DNA of 49,508 nt from a virus: positions 1-49,508 of the IMG/VR virus record IMGVR_UViG_3300048929_000260; one strand, written 5' to 3'. How positions within the stretch are numbered: the stretch's first letter is position 1; each line of letters starts with the position of its first letter. Positions 6,576-14,157 of this stretch are shown in pieces. A program made the translations under genes and the position numbers. A model generated the notes under the pieces. The model searched no databases. It worked only from the letters and a program-made list of their open reading frames with translations, and was not told the origin of the DNA.

Positions 6576-6961
6576 CCGAGTGGAACTTCGATCTCACCCA
6601 AGCCCCACGCGACGGACGACACGTCATTCTGGCGACAGAAGAAGGCAAGGTCATTCGTTCTTACTGGGTAAAGCCCAAGGCCGACCATGCGCACTGGTGC
6701 ATGCTGAGCCACAAGAACAATCCGGTGGCATTCATGCTGTGGCCGGAACATCCATTCCAAGCGAAAGCCGGGGAGGAGCCTGTCAGCACGATGTCTGCTG
6801 GTTCCAGTGATCCGGTTAGTAGGACCGATGATGCGAGCTTTCGTCAGGGCTCCTCGACGGTCGAATTTACTGACGATTGCCGACAGGGCGGCAAAGAGGC
6901 CTCGGCTGCGGCCAGCCACCCTGATCATTTCATCCTCGATGACGTTGGGGGAGGTGAGTAG
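6572..6961 (+). CDS. Hypothetical phage protein with DUF551-like N-terminus
   Basis: 129 residues. The first ~60 (WNFDLTQAPRDGRHVILATE ... HWCMLSHK ... FMLWPEHPF) resemble the short APRDG-containing domain common in phage and bacterial hypotheticals. The remainder is low complexity, Ser/Asp/Gly-rich and probably disordered. ATGA overlap with the upstream gene; it ends TAG immediately before the next ATG. Confidence 0.55.
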   Translation: MTEWNFDLTQAPRDGRHVILATEEGKVIRSYWVKPKADHAHWCMLSHKNNPVAFMLWPEHPFQAKAGEEPVSTMSAGSSDPVSRTDDASFRQGSSTVEFTDDCRQGGKEASAAASHPDHFILDDVGGGE

Positions 6962-7315
6962 ATGCAGTGCAACTTCGTAGTCGGGCAAAAGGTTGTTGCG
7001 GTCAAGAAAGAGTCGCCTACCGAGAGAGATATTCAGCAGGCAGAGGTGGCTAAGCGTATCGGTGTCGTTTTCCCCAAGCCAGGAGAAACATACACTGTAC
7101 GCAATGTCTTCACTGCGGCCAGGGCTGATGGTGAGGTTATCGTGTGTCTCCATCTCGTAGAGGTGGTCAACAACCCGCGGATGAAATTCGGCACTGGTGT
7201 TGTTGGTGAAATAGGCTTCAGCGCCGCGTGCTTCCGTCCAGTTGTCGAGCGCAAGACCGACATCAGCATCTTCACCGCAATGCTCACTGAGCAGAAACAG
7301 CCGGTGAACGCATGA
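6962..7315 (+). CDS. Hypothetical early phage protein
   Basis: 117 residues, beta-rich: FVVGQKVVAVKK, PGETYTVRNVFTA, EVIVCLHLVEV, IGFSAACFRPV. The spaced strands suggest a small barrel-like domain. Family not recognised, though this layout is common in rhizobial phages. A GGAGGTG Shine-Dalgarno precedes the ATG, which abuts the preceding stop. Confidence 0.6.
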   Translation: MQCNFVVGQKVVAVKKESPTERDIQQAEVAKRIGVVFPKPGETYTVRNVFTAARADGEVIVCLHLVEVVNNPRMKFGTGVVGEIGFSAACFRPVVERKTDISIFTAMLTEQKQPVNA

Positions 7316-7428
7316 TCGCTGAATACACCACTGAGGCACGTCACTTCCTGAATGTAGCTGCTGGCTTGTTTGCATGGCTCGCTGTGAACGTCCTGGTTGC
7401 CTATGTGATGTTCGGGCGGTCACGATGA
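7312..7428 (+). CDS. Very small membrane protein
   Basis: 38 residues (MIAEYTTEARHFLNVAAGLF, then AWLAVNVLVAYVMFGRSR). One hydrophobic helix from about 14 to 34 ends in an Arg-Ser-Arg anchor. ATGA overlaps with both neighbours (7312-7315 and 7425-7428) strongly suggest it is real despite its size. Function unknown. Confidence 0.6.
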   Translation: MIAEYTTEARHFLNVAAGLFAWLAVNVLVAYVMFGRSR

Positions 7429-7628
7429 AGGCCGACGACACCACAGCACTCGATCTGTTCAAGCGTGGTTTCGACACGCAGCAGATCGCTGAATATTTAA
7501 AAATAGACGAAGCGGCTGCGCACAAAGCTCTCACCCTCCAGCGCTGCGCCGCTCGTAATCTACCAAGTCCATATCAATCAAATTCTACCGCTTGGCCTAC
7601 CGGCCGAGTGGCTTATGCGGGGGCTTAG
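7425..7628 (+). CDS. Small HTH-like phage protein
   Basis: 67 residues from MKADDTTALDLFKRGFDTQQ. The segment ALDLFKRGFDTQQIAEYLKI resembles a short helix-turn-helix of the sigma-70 region 4/RepA type (residues 8-36), followed by a disordered tail. ATGA-coupled to the 38-residue membrane protein. Possible DNA-binding regulator. Confidence 0.5.
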   Translation: MKADDTTALDLFKRGFDTQQIAEYLKIDEAAAHKALTLQRCAARNLPSPYQSNSTAWPTGRVAYAGA

Positions 7629-7682
7629 CTCCTTTCGAAATCCCGCGTTGCTGATGGGTTCAACCTATCAGGAGCAGCGGCC

Positions 7683-8132
7683 ATGAAGTGGTCAGAAACT
7701 AACAAAACGAACGTAACAGGGACAACAGAGGCAAAAGCGCAAATGTACGCAGTAGACGCATTCAGCCCAGAAGAAGCATCCGCCTTTGCAAAGACAATGT
7801 TTGAGCGGCGCTGCAAAGGATGGAGCGATGAAACAGATGCTCTGGAGGAGGTTTCTGGCTGGTGCGGCTTATCGCCCAGAAGCTTCAAGCGATTGATGAA
7901 GGGTGAGACCAAGGACGTTGGGATCGGGCTCTATCGCCGGGTTCGCATGGCTTACCTGAACTACACCCTTCGTCTCATCGCGCAGCTGCAAAACGAGGTT
8001 CAAGCCATCGAGGAGGTCCACGGACATGCTGCTGTGGGAGACATTATGGCAAGCGTTGAAGCTTTGGAGGCGAAAGCGCGTGCTGCGAAGGCAATCCAAA
8101 TCCAACATCCAAAACCAGCAAACAGGAGGTGA
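7683..8132 (+). CDS. Hypothetical phage protein, helical
   Basis: 149 residues. A central segment (GWSDETDALEEVSGWCGLSP, RSFKRLMKGETKD) looks like an atypical helix-turn-helix, followed by a long C-terminal coiled-coil (NEVQAIEEVHG ... SVEALEAKARAAKA). CAGGAG upstream of the ATG. It could bind DNA; the family is not recognised. It lies immediately before the RMF/GapR-like gene, suggesting a shared nucleoid-related role, but that is speculation. Confidence 0.55.
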   Translation: MKWSETNKTNVTGTTEAKAQMYAVDAFSPEEASAFAKTMFERRCKGWSDETDALEEVSGWCGLSPRSFKRLMKGETKDVGIGLYRRVRMAYLNYTLRLIAQLQNEVQAIEEVHGHAAVGDIMASVEALEAKARAAKAIQIQHPKPANRR

Positions 8133-8138
8133 CAGAAA

Positions 8139-8690
8139 ATGACCGTAGCAGGGCATAACAGCAAGCTTACAGAGGCGGAAAGCCAAGCCCTATGGGGTCA
8201 TCACACACGCCAGCGCGTTGCGATCTATCATGAGCAGCAGGCGCTCAAGGCGAAGGAACAGAAGTTCAAGGCTGACGCCAAAAACGATGGCGTCTCCGAA
8301 AAGGACCTGAAGGACTTCATCGAACTGACCTTCACGACCGACAAGCAGAAGAAGATTGACGAGTTCGCCCGTCGCAAGCGGATCATGATCAACTCGGGTC
8401 TGATCCCCGATGACCGACAAGGCGACCTGCTTACTGATCGCGTCAGCAAGTTTGAAATGATTTACGCCGAAGGATTCCAGGCTGGCCTTGCAGCTCTTGA
8501 TCGGGTGTCCAAGCAGAACGGTGGAAGTGACGAAGACCGCGAATGGTTGCGCGGCTGGGATGATGCCCAGAAGCTCATGCTCGAAAACCTTAAGTCGGCG
8601 ATGGAAAAAAGCAACGCCGCCAAGAGCAAGGAAGAGCCGCCGGCCAATGCTGGCGAGGCAGATCCGTTCAGTCTGGATCAACAGAATTAA
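8139..8690 (+). CDS. Phage protein with GapR-like helical and RMF-like C-terminal parts
   Basis: 183 residues. Residues ~25-60 are charged helices with an ADAKNDGVSEKDLKDFI pattern reminiscent of GapR/DUF2312 proteins (coiled coil followed by a basic helix). Around 110-150, YAEGFQAGLAALD ... EWLRGWDDAQKLM has the G-[YF]-QAG-x-A ... WL-x-GW-x-x-A pattern of ribosome modulation factor, which dimerises ribosomes in E. coli. A very strong AGGAGGTG Shine-Dalgarno predicts high expression. The family resemblances are from motif inspection; no function is proven. A terminator follows at 8733. Confidence 0.6.
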   Translation: MTVAGHNSKLTEAESQALWGHHTRQRVAIYHEQQALKAKEQKFKADAKNDGVSEKDLKDFIELTFTTDKQKKIDEFARRKRIMINSGLIPDDRQGDLLTDRVSKFEMIYAEGFQAGLAALDRVSKQNGGSDEDREWLRGWDDAQKLMLENLKSAMEKSNAAKSKEEPPANAGEADPFSLDQQN

Positions 8691-8732
8691 TTTCCTGCGG
8701 CTCGCGGTCCTCCCATTGCGCGAGCCTAACTA

Positions 8733-8781
8733 GCCCCGGTGCGGACATGTAGTGCGGCCCACGCATCGGGGCGTTCTTTTT
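8733..8781 (+). terminator. Rho-independent terminator in the early operon
   Basis: GCCCCGGTGCG (8733-8743) pairs with CGCATCGGGGC (8762-8772) with a single G-T pair, followed by TTCTTTTTC. It sits in the only gap of about 100 bp in this part of the operon and may attenuate replication genes downstream, the position where antitermination would matter. Confidence 0.7.
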
Positions 8782-8794
8782 CACGAGGCAGAAC

Positions 8795-9118
8795 ATGATC
8801 TTGGTTACATGCCCGACTTGCGGCAACCACATGGGCGAATTGCCGGAACCTGCAAAGGTGAAGCAGCACCTTTCTCCGCTTGAGGCCAAAGCGTTTGAAA
8901 CGCTGGTAGCATCTGGCCTTGAAGGAATGACGCGCATTGACCTTTCCATATCCATCCACGGCGATAACGGCACGGAAGATAAAAAGCTGGGGCATACCTC
9001 AGCCATCATATCTGACCTGCGTCGGCGCATTCAGCCATTCGGCTATCACATCCAGCGTCTGAGAACGCACGGTCCTGATAACTCATATCGCGTGATACCT
9101 GCCGAGGTGACACCATGA
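8795..9118 (+). CDS. Zinc-ribbon plus winged-helix-like protein
   Basis: 107 residues. VTCPTCGNHMGEL at the N-terminus has a C-x2-C half-ribbon. The rest (LSPLEAKAFETLVAS, TSAIISDLRRRIQPFGYHIQ, NSYRVI) reads like a winged helix-turn-helix ending in a wing. Possible DNA-binding regulator. The stop overlaps the resolvase start (ATGA). Confidence 0.6.
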   Translation: MILVTCPTCGNHMGELPEPAKVKQHLSPLEAKAFETLVASGLEGMTRIDLSISIHGDNGTEDKKLGHTSAIISDLRRRIQPFGYHIQRLRTHGPDNSYRVIPAEVTP

Positions 9119-9732
9119 CGATCATCTACGGCTTCGACCCCAGCAAAAGCACCGGCTTTGCTATCTACGACACAAAACGGCATTACTCGGCCATCAAGTG
9201 CGGCGTTCTTGAAATGCCAAAGGGTGCTGACCACTATTTCACCGGTGATCAAATCGGATTGAAGGTGAAGAACCTCATCAAGGATAACGGTCGGCCCGAC
9301 TTCGTTGTTCTTGAGCAGCAGATCCTCGCCAAGGTTGGCAACACCAGCGCCGACGCCATGATTTACCCGTGGATCGCGACATCGGCCATCGTTGCGACCA
9401 TCGCGAACTTCGGCATCCCGTACGGAACGCTGATGCCGTCTACCTGGCGCAAATCATTTTACGGTCAGTCATTTCATCCGCCGCTCGACCCCAAGGGCAA
9501 GAAGGACTGGAAAGCCGCCGCAGTGGCTCACTGCGAGCAGTTAGGCATCACGCTGCCAGCACAGAAGGCTCTTGGGCATAATGCGGCGGAAGCATGCGCT
9601 CTGGCGATTTGTTGGGGTGTCAAGGACATGAAGCTGCACGCCGGTCGATATCATGCGCCGTGGGTATCTCTCATCCAGAGCCGCAACGAGCGCGCACCGG
9701 CAGGCGATCTGTTCGCGGGGGCAGGGGCATAA
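9115..9732 (+). CDS. RuvC-like Holliday-junction resolvase
   Basis: 205 residues, RNase-H fold. IIYGFDPSKSTGFA carries D8, FVVLEQQ carries E67, and KALGHNAAEACALAIC (H155, E159) matches the C-terminal helix motif in which RuvC has paired Asp residues. Enzymes of this type resolve branched recombination or replication DNA before packaging. Here the last acidic pair is H/N..E rather than D..D, a variation seen in phage-type members. Neighbours are replication and modification genes. Confidence 0.8.
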   Translation: MTIIYGFDPSKSTGFAIYDTKRHYSAIKCGVLEMPKGADHYFTGDQIGLKVKNLIKDNGRPDFVVLEQQILAKVGNTSADAMIYPWIATSAIVATIANFGIPYGTLMPSTWRKSFYGQSFHPPLDPKGKKDWKAAAVAHCEQLGITLPAQKALGHNAAEACALAICWGVKDMKLHAGRYHAPWVSLIQSRNERAPAGDLFAGAGA

Positions 9733-10580
9733 TGGCGAAGCTCACCAAACAGCAAGCCAAGCTCCACCAGCAGTCATGTGACCTGCTGTCGAAAGATGCG
9801 CTGACCGAGGACGAAAAGTTCTTCGTCATCGAGAACTGGCAGGAATCGGCCTCGCACGTCAACACGGTAGCCGGAGCATTCTTTACGCCATATGAGCTCG
9901 CGAGAGACTTTGCGATCGAAACGTTCTCAGGTCGGGTAATCGATCTTTGCGCAGGCATCGGCATTTTGTCTTTCGCGGCAAGCATGATGCACCGCTGGAG
10001 CCAATCACCTGCGACCTTCACCTGTGTGGAGATAAATCCGGATTACGTGGCAGTCGGCAGGAAGCTGTTGCCGGAAGCCACATGGATTGAAGCAAGTGTA
10101 TTCGATGTCCTGGATATGGGACTTGGTCACTTCGATATCGCCATCAGCAACCCGCCATTTGGGCAGATTAAGCGACCTGAAGGTAAGGGAGCTCCGCGTT
10201 ACACTGGCGGGGACTTCGAATACCATGTGATCGACATAGCTTCGCATCTAGCAAGCTACGGCGCCTTCATACTCCCGCAGATGTCGAGTGGCTTCAAATA
10301 CAGTGGCAGCCAGCACTATCAGCGCGATAAGGATGGCAAAGCGGTGAAGTTCCAGGAGAAGACTGGGATATACCTAGGCCCTTCCTGTGGCATCGACACC
10401 GCCTTCTACCTAAAAGACTGGAAGGGCGTGTCACCGCTTTGTGAGGTCGTATGCTGCGACTTCGAAGAGAAGCAAGTCGAGGCCGTTAAGCCGTCGCTGT
10501 CTCCAGCACCCAAGTCCACAGCCGTTCCTGCACCGAATACTCCCTCAGGGCAACTCAACCTATTCGGAGACGCGGCATGA
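9732..10580 (+). CDS. N6-adenine-type DNA methyltransferase
   Basis: 282 residues from MAKLTKQQAKLHQQS; the start is coupled to the preceding stop as TAATG. AdoMet-binding motif I VIDLCAGIGILSFAA at 69-83 and catalytic motif NPPFG at 140-144 (amino-methyltransferase class), preceded by the FFTPYELARDF helix typical of type I/IIG-like MTases. The C-terminal ~60 residues are Pro/Ser-rich and disordered. No cognate restriction enzyme is adjacent, so it is likely an orphan protecting phage DNA or altering regulation. Confidence 0.82.
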   Translation: MAKLTKQQAKLHQQSCDLLSKDALTEDEKFFVIENWQESASHVNTVAGAFFTPYELARDFAIETFSGRVIDLCAGIGILSFAASMMHRWSQSPATFTCVEINPDYVAVGRKLLPEATWIEASVFDVLDMGLGHFDIAISNPPFGQIKRPEGKGAPRYTGGDFEYHVIDIASHLASYGAFILPQMSSGFKYSGSQHYQRDKDGKAVKFQEKTGIYLGPSCGIDTAFYLKDWKGVSPLCEVVCCDFEEKQVEAVKPSLSPAPKSTAVPAPNTPSGQLNLFGDAA

Positions 10581-11155
10581 TCCTCTTCAACTGGCCTTGG
10601 GGCGATCTGCAGCCTCACTCATACGACTTCATCATGTCGGACTTTGCTTGGAACTATAAGGTTCGGTCGAGCAAGGGAGAGGGCAAGTCTGCCCAATCTA
10701 AATACCGAACGATGCCACTGGAAGAAATCATGGCGCTTCCAGTCCTTGATCTGTGCACAGAGCATTGCGTCCATTGGATTTGGGCAACTAATCCTATGCT
10801 GGATAAGGCCTTTATGGTGATGAAAGCGCAGGGTTTTGAATTCAAGACCGCCGGCACATGGCTCAAGACCACTGTTCACGGCCACATTGCTTTCGGAACG
10901 GGGTACATTCTCCGATCGAGCAACGAGCCATTCCTGATTGGTACCCGTGGCAAGCCGAAGACATCAAGATCCGTTCGCTCTGGCTTTACCGGCCTTGCCC
11001 GCCGTCATTCCGAAAAACCAGAAGAAGCATTCGCCGCTGCTGAGAAGCTGATGCCGAAAGCCCGCCGCCTTGAGCTATTCAGTCGCACCAACCGGCCGGG
11101 GTGGGATTCGTTCGGTGACGAAACCGGTAAATTCAACATGGGAGAGGCGGCATGA
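10577..11155 (+). CDS. MT-A70-family methyltransferase relative with degenerate catalytic motif
   Basis: 192 residues. The fold is recognisable by YRTMPLEEIMALPV (residues ~44-57), HCVHWIWATNPMLDKA, GFEFKTAGTWLKTT and the late GWDSFGDE, all standard MT-A70 (N6-adenine) elements. The catalytic DPPW motif is replaced by D22-F-A-W25 (SDFAWNYK), losing both prolines. The protein may be inactive, have altered specificity, or act as a partner of the methyltransferase it overlaps (ATGA at 10577-10580). It is also coupled to the helicase downstream. Confidence 0.78.
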   Translation: MILFNWPWGDLQPHSYDFIMSDFAWNYKVRSSKGEGKSAQSKYRTMPLEEIMALPVLDLCTEHCVHWIWATNPMLDKAFMVMKAQGFEFKTAGTWLKTTVHGHIAFGTGYILRSSNEPFLIGTRGKPKTSRSVRSGFTGLARRHSEKPEEAFAAAEKLMPKARRLELFSRTNRPGWDSFGDETGKFNMGEAA

Positions 11156-12594
11156 ACGCCATGAACCAAACATTCATACCGGCGAACATCGAAGCCGAGC
11201 ACGCCATCTTAGGCGCTCTCATGATGAACAACGATGCCTTGGATGCCATACCGAGCACCTTTGATGAGCGGCATTTCTATGAGCCGTTTCATCAGGCTGT
11301 CTACGGGGAGATCAAGCGTCTTATCGAGGCCGGAAAGAACGCCAACCCTGTGACAGTCAAGGCAGGCGTTGACACTGGTGCAATGATTGGCGGCATGACC
11401 ATATCACAGTACCTGTCGAAGATCGCTTCGGACGCAGTGTCTATCATCAACGTGCCAGGATTTGCAGCAGCCATTACATTCGATGCCATGCGCCGTGGTC
11501 TTATCTCTGTGGGAGAACAGGCGGGTGAGCTTGGGTTCCAGTGCGGAGATGAGCTTTCATTCCTTGAGCAAGCCGACGCCCTAAAGAGCCAGCTGGAGCG
11601 CATTGTTCGCGGTCTGGAGTGTGATGATGAACTTACCCTCGCAGATGCCGCCAATCGCGCCCTGAACGCCACCAACAGCGCCTACAAAGGCAGTGGGCAC
11701 ATTGGGGTCGATTATGGTTTCGGTCCGCTGGTGGGCCTTATCGGCCCAGCAATGCCGGGTCAGCTTATCGTTATCGGTGGCGGTACCAAGCAGGGCAAGT
11801 CTACGCTGATTGAGCAGATCGTTATGGGTGCTGCCATCAATGGCCATCCGGTCTGGGTCTACTCCGGTGAAATGCAGGGTGAAGAACTCGCGCACCGTGC
11901 ACTGTCCCGCATCACCGACATTCAGGCATGGCGCCAGATACGCGGCAAGGTATCAGAAGCGGAAGTTGAGCGGCTGATGATCGCCAAAGCCAACGCTGAA
12001 TCGTGGCAGAAGCGGGTGGTGATCCGCGACAAGCCAATGACCCTCACACAGATAGAGCGTTCGGTTACGAACTTCACGGTACGTCACCCCGGCGGCATGG
12101 CCATAATAGACCATATCGGCCTCGTGGAGCGCGACAAGAGCAACAACCGCCTTGCTGATCAGGACTTCGGGCCTCTCGTCACGCGCACGCTGAAGATGCT
12201 GGCAAACAAGGCCGCTCTGCCGATCTTCGCAGCAGCCCAGCTGAAGAAGAACACCTTTGCGATTGAAGAGCGGAACATGAGCGTCAAGACGTTCAATGCC
12301 GCTATCAACCGCCGGCCAAAGTATGCGGACATTCTCGGTTCGGTCGAGAAGGACGCCAACCACGTGATCATTCCATTCCGTGCAGAACCAATCCTGCAGG
12401 AGATCGAGCCTGCCGAAGGAACGCCGCTCTACAGCGATTGGGAGTCGGTCATGAGCACTGTGAAAGACAAGGCTGAAATCATCCTTGCCCTGTCACGTCA
12501 CACACGTTGGCCACAGCGCAAAGAAGTCGGATGGAACGGCGGCAAGACCATGTTCACCGAACTCAACCAGTCAGAGCAGGGGAGGATGCTTTGA
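11152..12594 (+). CDS. DnaB-type replicative helicase
   Basis: 480 residues. N-terminal DnaB domain (IPANIEAEHAILGALMMNND), then a RecA-like core with Walker A GGGTKQGKST at 209-218 and Walker B GMAIIDHIGLV with D320. It unwinds DNA 5'-3' at the phage replication fork. A DnaA-domain-IV protein follows about 1.6 kb downstream, so together they may form the phage's initiation module. The C-terminal segment (RHTRWPQRKEVGWNGGKTMF) fits DnaB. ATGA-coupled to the MT-A70 gene. Confidence 0.88.
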   Translation: MNAMNQTFIPANIEAEHAILGALMMNNDALDAIPSTFDERHFYEPFHQAVYGEIKRLIEAGKNANPVTVKAGVDTGAMIGGMTISQYLSKIASDAVSIINVPGFAAAITFDAMRRGLISVGEQAGELGFQCGDELSFLEQADALKSQLERIVRGLECDDELTLADAANRALNATNSAYKGSGHIGVDYGFGPLVGLIGPAMPGQLIVIGGGTKQGKSTLIEQIVMGAAINGHPVWVYSGEMQGEELAHRALSRITDIQAWRQIRGKVSEAEVERLMIAKANAESWQKRVVIRDKPMTLTQIERSVTNFTVRHPGGMAIIDHIGLVERDKSNNRLADQDFGPLVTRTLKMLANKAALPIFAAAQLKKNTFAIEERNMSVKTFNAAINRRPKYADILGSVEKDANHVIIPFRAEPILQEIEPAEGTPLYSDWESVMSTVKDKAEIILALSRHTRWPQRKEVGWNGGKTMFTELNQSEQGRML

Positions 12595-12635
12595 TGCACA
12601 CCCTCACCCTTGGCATTGCTAAAAGGCCTGGACCG

Positions 12636-13499
12636 TTAAGCTCGTCGCTGCATTGGTCTGACGTTGCCCCCCTGGGCGGTTCTCACGATATCAATCATTT
12701 CGGCCTTCATCTGTTCTTTGCCTGCTCCAGAGTGGGCACGGCGATGGCAGTTAGGGCAGAGCGCGATGATAGAGTCTGGATGATCCGGCCCACCATCGCT
12801 CAAGCGCTCAATGTGGTGCGGCTCGAGATAAGGCGTTCCATCCTCTCTGTTGAACGGAGCCGGATTGCCATCGTATTCGCAACGTCCGTTTGCTCGGGCG
12901 AGGACATATTTTCTGACAATGCGGCTTCTCAAATAGATATTGAGCAAGGCTGGTCGCTGAGCCGGGTCAGCCTCCGAAGCCTGAATGGCAAGAGCTTTCA
13001 AGTCATCAAGAGCGTTTGGTATTGCAACCTCATCGATCTGAACATCTGCAGGAGGCTGTTCAACAGCTTCGTTCAACTTTTCCAAAGGAACGAGCTTGAA
13101 AACAATCGCTTTTCGCATGTCGCCGTTCTCATCAGGCGCCATTCTCCATTCCAACCCACTGCACACATATTCGCCCAGAAAGCGGAGTTGTCGTTTTTCG
13201 TCTTTGAACAGAAGCAGGCTCTTGCCGTTTTGGCTGTGCTCGTAGAGCGCCTTGTTTCTGTCGGTGAGTTTCATGTCGCCAAAGCGTCCGGCGCCGAAAT
13301 ACTCGAACGTCTGATCTGGCAACTCCTTGTCATGGTATCCGTGGCCGAGACCCTTCTCACCAGTAATGGCGAACACTACCGCGGCGTTCGATGGGGTGAT
13401 TATTCCACCCTGTTGTTGTCCGTTGAACCGCGCGTGAATGTCGTTCCGTCGATTGTAGATCTGCCCGCGCTCAAAACCCCAAGTCATGTCATCCCCCAT
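12636..13499 (-). CDS. Modification-dependent type nuclease: ScoMcrA-like SRA domain + HNH
   Basis: 287 residues; a start at 13487 (MTWGFERG, preceded by GGGGGA) is an attractive alternative. Residues ~15-115 (NRRNDIHARFNGQQQGGI, FAITGEKG, FEYFGAGRFGDMKLT, LRFLGEYVC) match the SRA-like base-recognition domain of ScoMcrA-type type IV restriction enzymes. Residues 200-260 form an HNH nuclease with C207, H228-H229, C248/C251, N250 and H256 in LEPHHIERLSDGG ... CPNCHRRAH. Such proteins cut DNA carrying modified bases. Antisense to a rightward early operon that is otherwise continuous, it is an insert likely expressed in the lysogen against incoming modified DNA (inference). Confidence 0.83.
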   Translation of the reverse strand: MGDDMTWGFERGQIYNRRNDIHARFNGQQQGGIITPSNAAVVFAITGEKGLGHGYHDKELPDQTFEYFGAGRFGDMKLTDRNKALYEHSQNGKSLLLFKDEKRQLRFLGEYVCSGLEWRMAPDENGDMRKAIVFKLVPLEKLNEAVEQPPADVQIDEVAIPNALDDLKALAIQASEADPAQRPALLNIYLRSRIVRKYVLARANGRCEYDGNPAPFNREDGTPYLEPHHIERLSDGGPDHPDSIIALCPNCHRRAHSGAGKEQMKAEMIDIVRTAQGGNVRPMQRRA

Positions 13500-13558
13500 A
13501 TTGGTTGCAACCCGTTTTTACTTACCAGCGGTTGTGGACACGTTAAGGAGCAGCGTTA

Positions 13559-13891
13559 ATGAACTGCATAGCAGCCTACCCAGTACCGGTTCCAGGCGGT
13601 TATCGCGCCATGGTGCGGTTATCGCACAAGGCCAAGCCGTGGCCGCTGATGACTGGCGATGCACCAACGATCTACCCGACGTCTGATGCCGCCCTGATCG
13701 CCGCACAGGGCCACGTCATCAAGCACATCAATGGAACGATGCGCCGCGACGGTGAGACAATCCAGATCATCAATGCCGATGCCCACTTCAAGCTCAAGCC
13801 CTTTGTAAAGGCCAAGGGCAGCCAGAAGAGAACCGTTGTCGAACGCAAGGACAGCAAGGGCAAGGAGATCAGCGTGGAGAGGGCAGTATGA
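13559..13891 (+). CDS. Hypothetical early phage protein
   Basis: 110 residues. A short beta-rich N-terminus (CIAAYPVPVPGGYRAMVRLS), a helix, then a highly basic Lys-rich tail (KPFVKAKGSQKRTVVERK). A basic tail suggests nucleic-acid contact. AAGGAG lies about 10 nt before the ATG. ATGA overlap with the next gene restarts the coupled operon after the antisense nuclease. Confidence 0.6.
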   Translation: MNCIAAYPVPVPGGYRAMVRLSHKAKPWPLMTGDAPTIYPTSDAALIAAQGHVIKHINGTMRRDGETIQIINADAHFKLKPFVKAKGSQKRTVVERKDSKGKEISVERAV

Positions 13892-14157
13892 GCGACAGGC
13901 CCGTTGAAGACTGGCTGTCTTCAGAAAACCATGAGCGATGGGGAAAGGCCGTTATGTATTGCCAAGGCGGTGCCCCTTGGGAGTGTGGAGCAATCGGAGC
14001 CTGCACTCGAGGTGGCGATTGCTTCACGACAGACAGACAGGGTGCGTGTGCAGCCTGGAGGATGATCCAGAATTTGAAGAGCGAGAATGCCGTCGTGCAG
14101 CGCCATCTCGACAGAGCCGTGCATTTCCTGCGCTATGGAAAGGACAAAGCACAATGA
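13888..14157 (+). CDS. Cysteine-rich small phage protein
   Basis: 89 residues with Cys at four to six spaced positions (MYCQGGAPWECGAIGACTRG, GDCF, GACAAW), compatible with a metal site, then a helical tail (NAVVQRHLDRAVHFLRYG). Family not recognised. ATGA overlaps on both sides. Confidence 0.55.
   Translation: MSDRPVEDWLSSENHERWGKAVMYCQGGAPWECGAIGACTRGGDCFTTDRQGACAAWRMIQNLKSENAVVQRHLDRAVHFLRYGKDKAQ

Noticed and set aside
6530-7534. Minus-strand 334-codon frame in the early operon
   Set aside because: It lies opposite several coupled plus-strand genes and encodes no recognisable domain.
12507-13559. Plus-strand open frame of 350 codons opposite the SRA-HNH gene
   Set aside because: Its translation has no recognisable domain and it is complementary to a protein with clear SRA and HNH motifs, so it is most likely a shadow frame. 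Its exact tiling with neighbours is noted as a finding.
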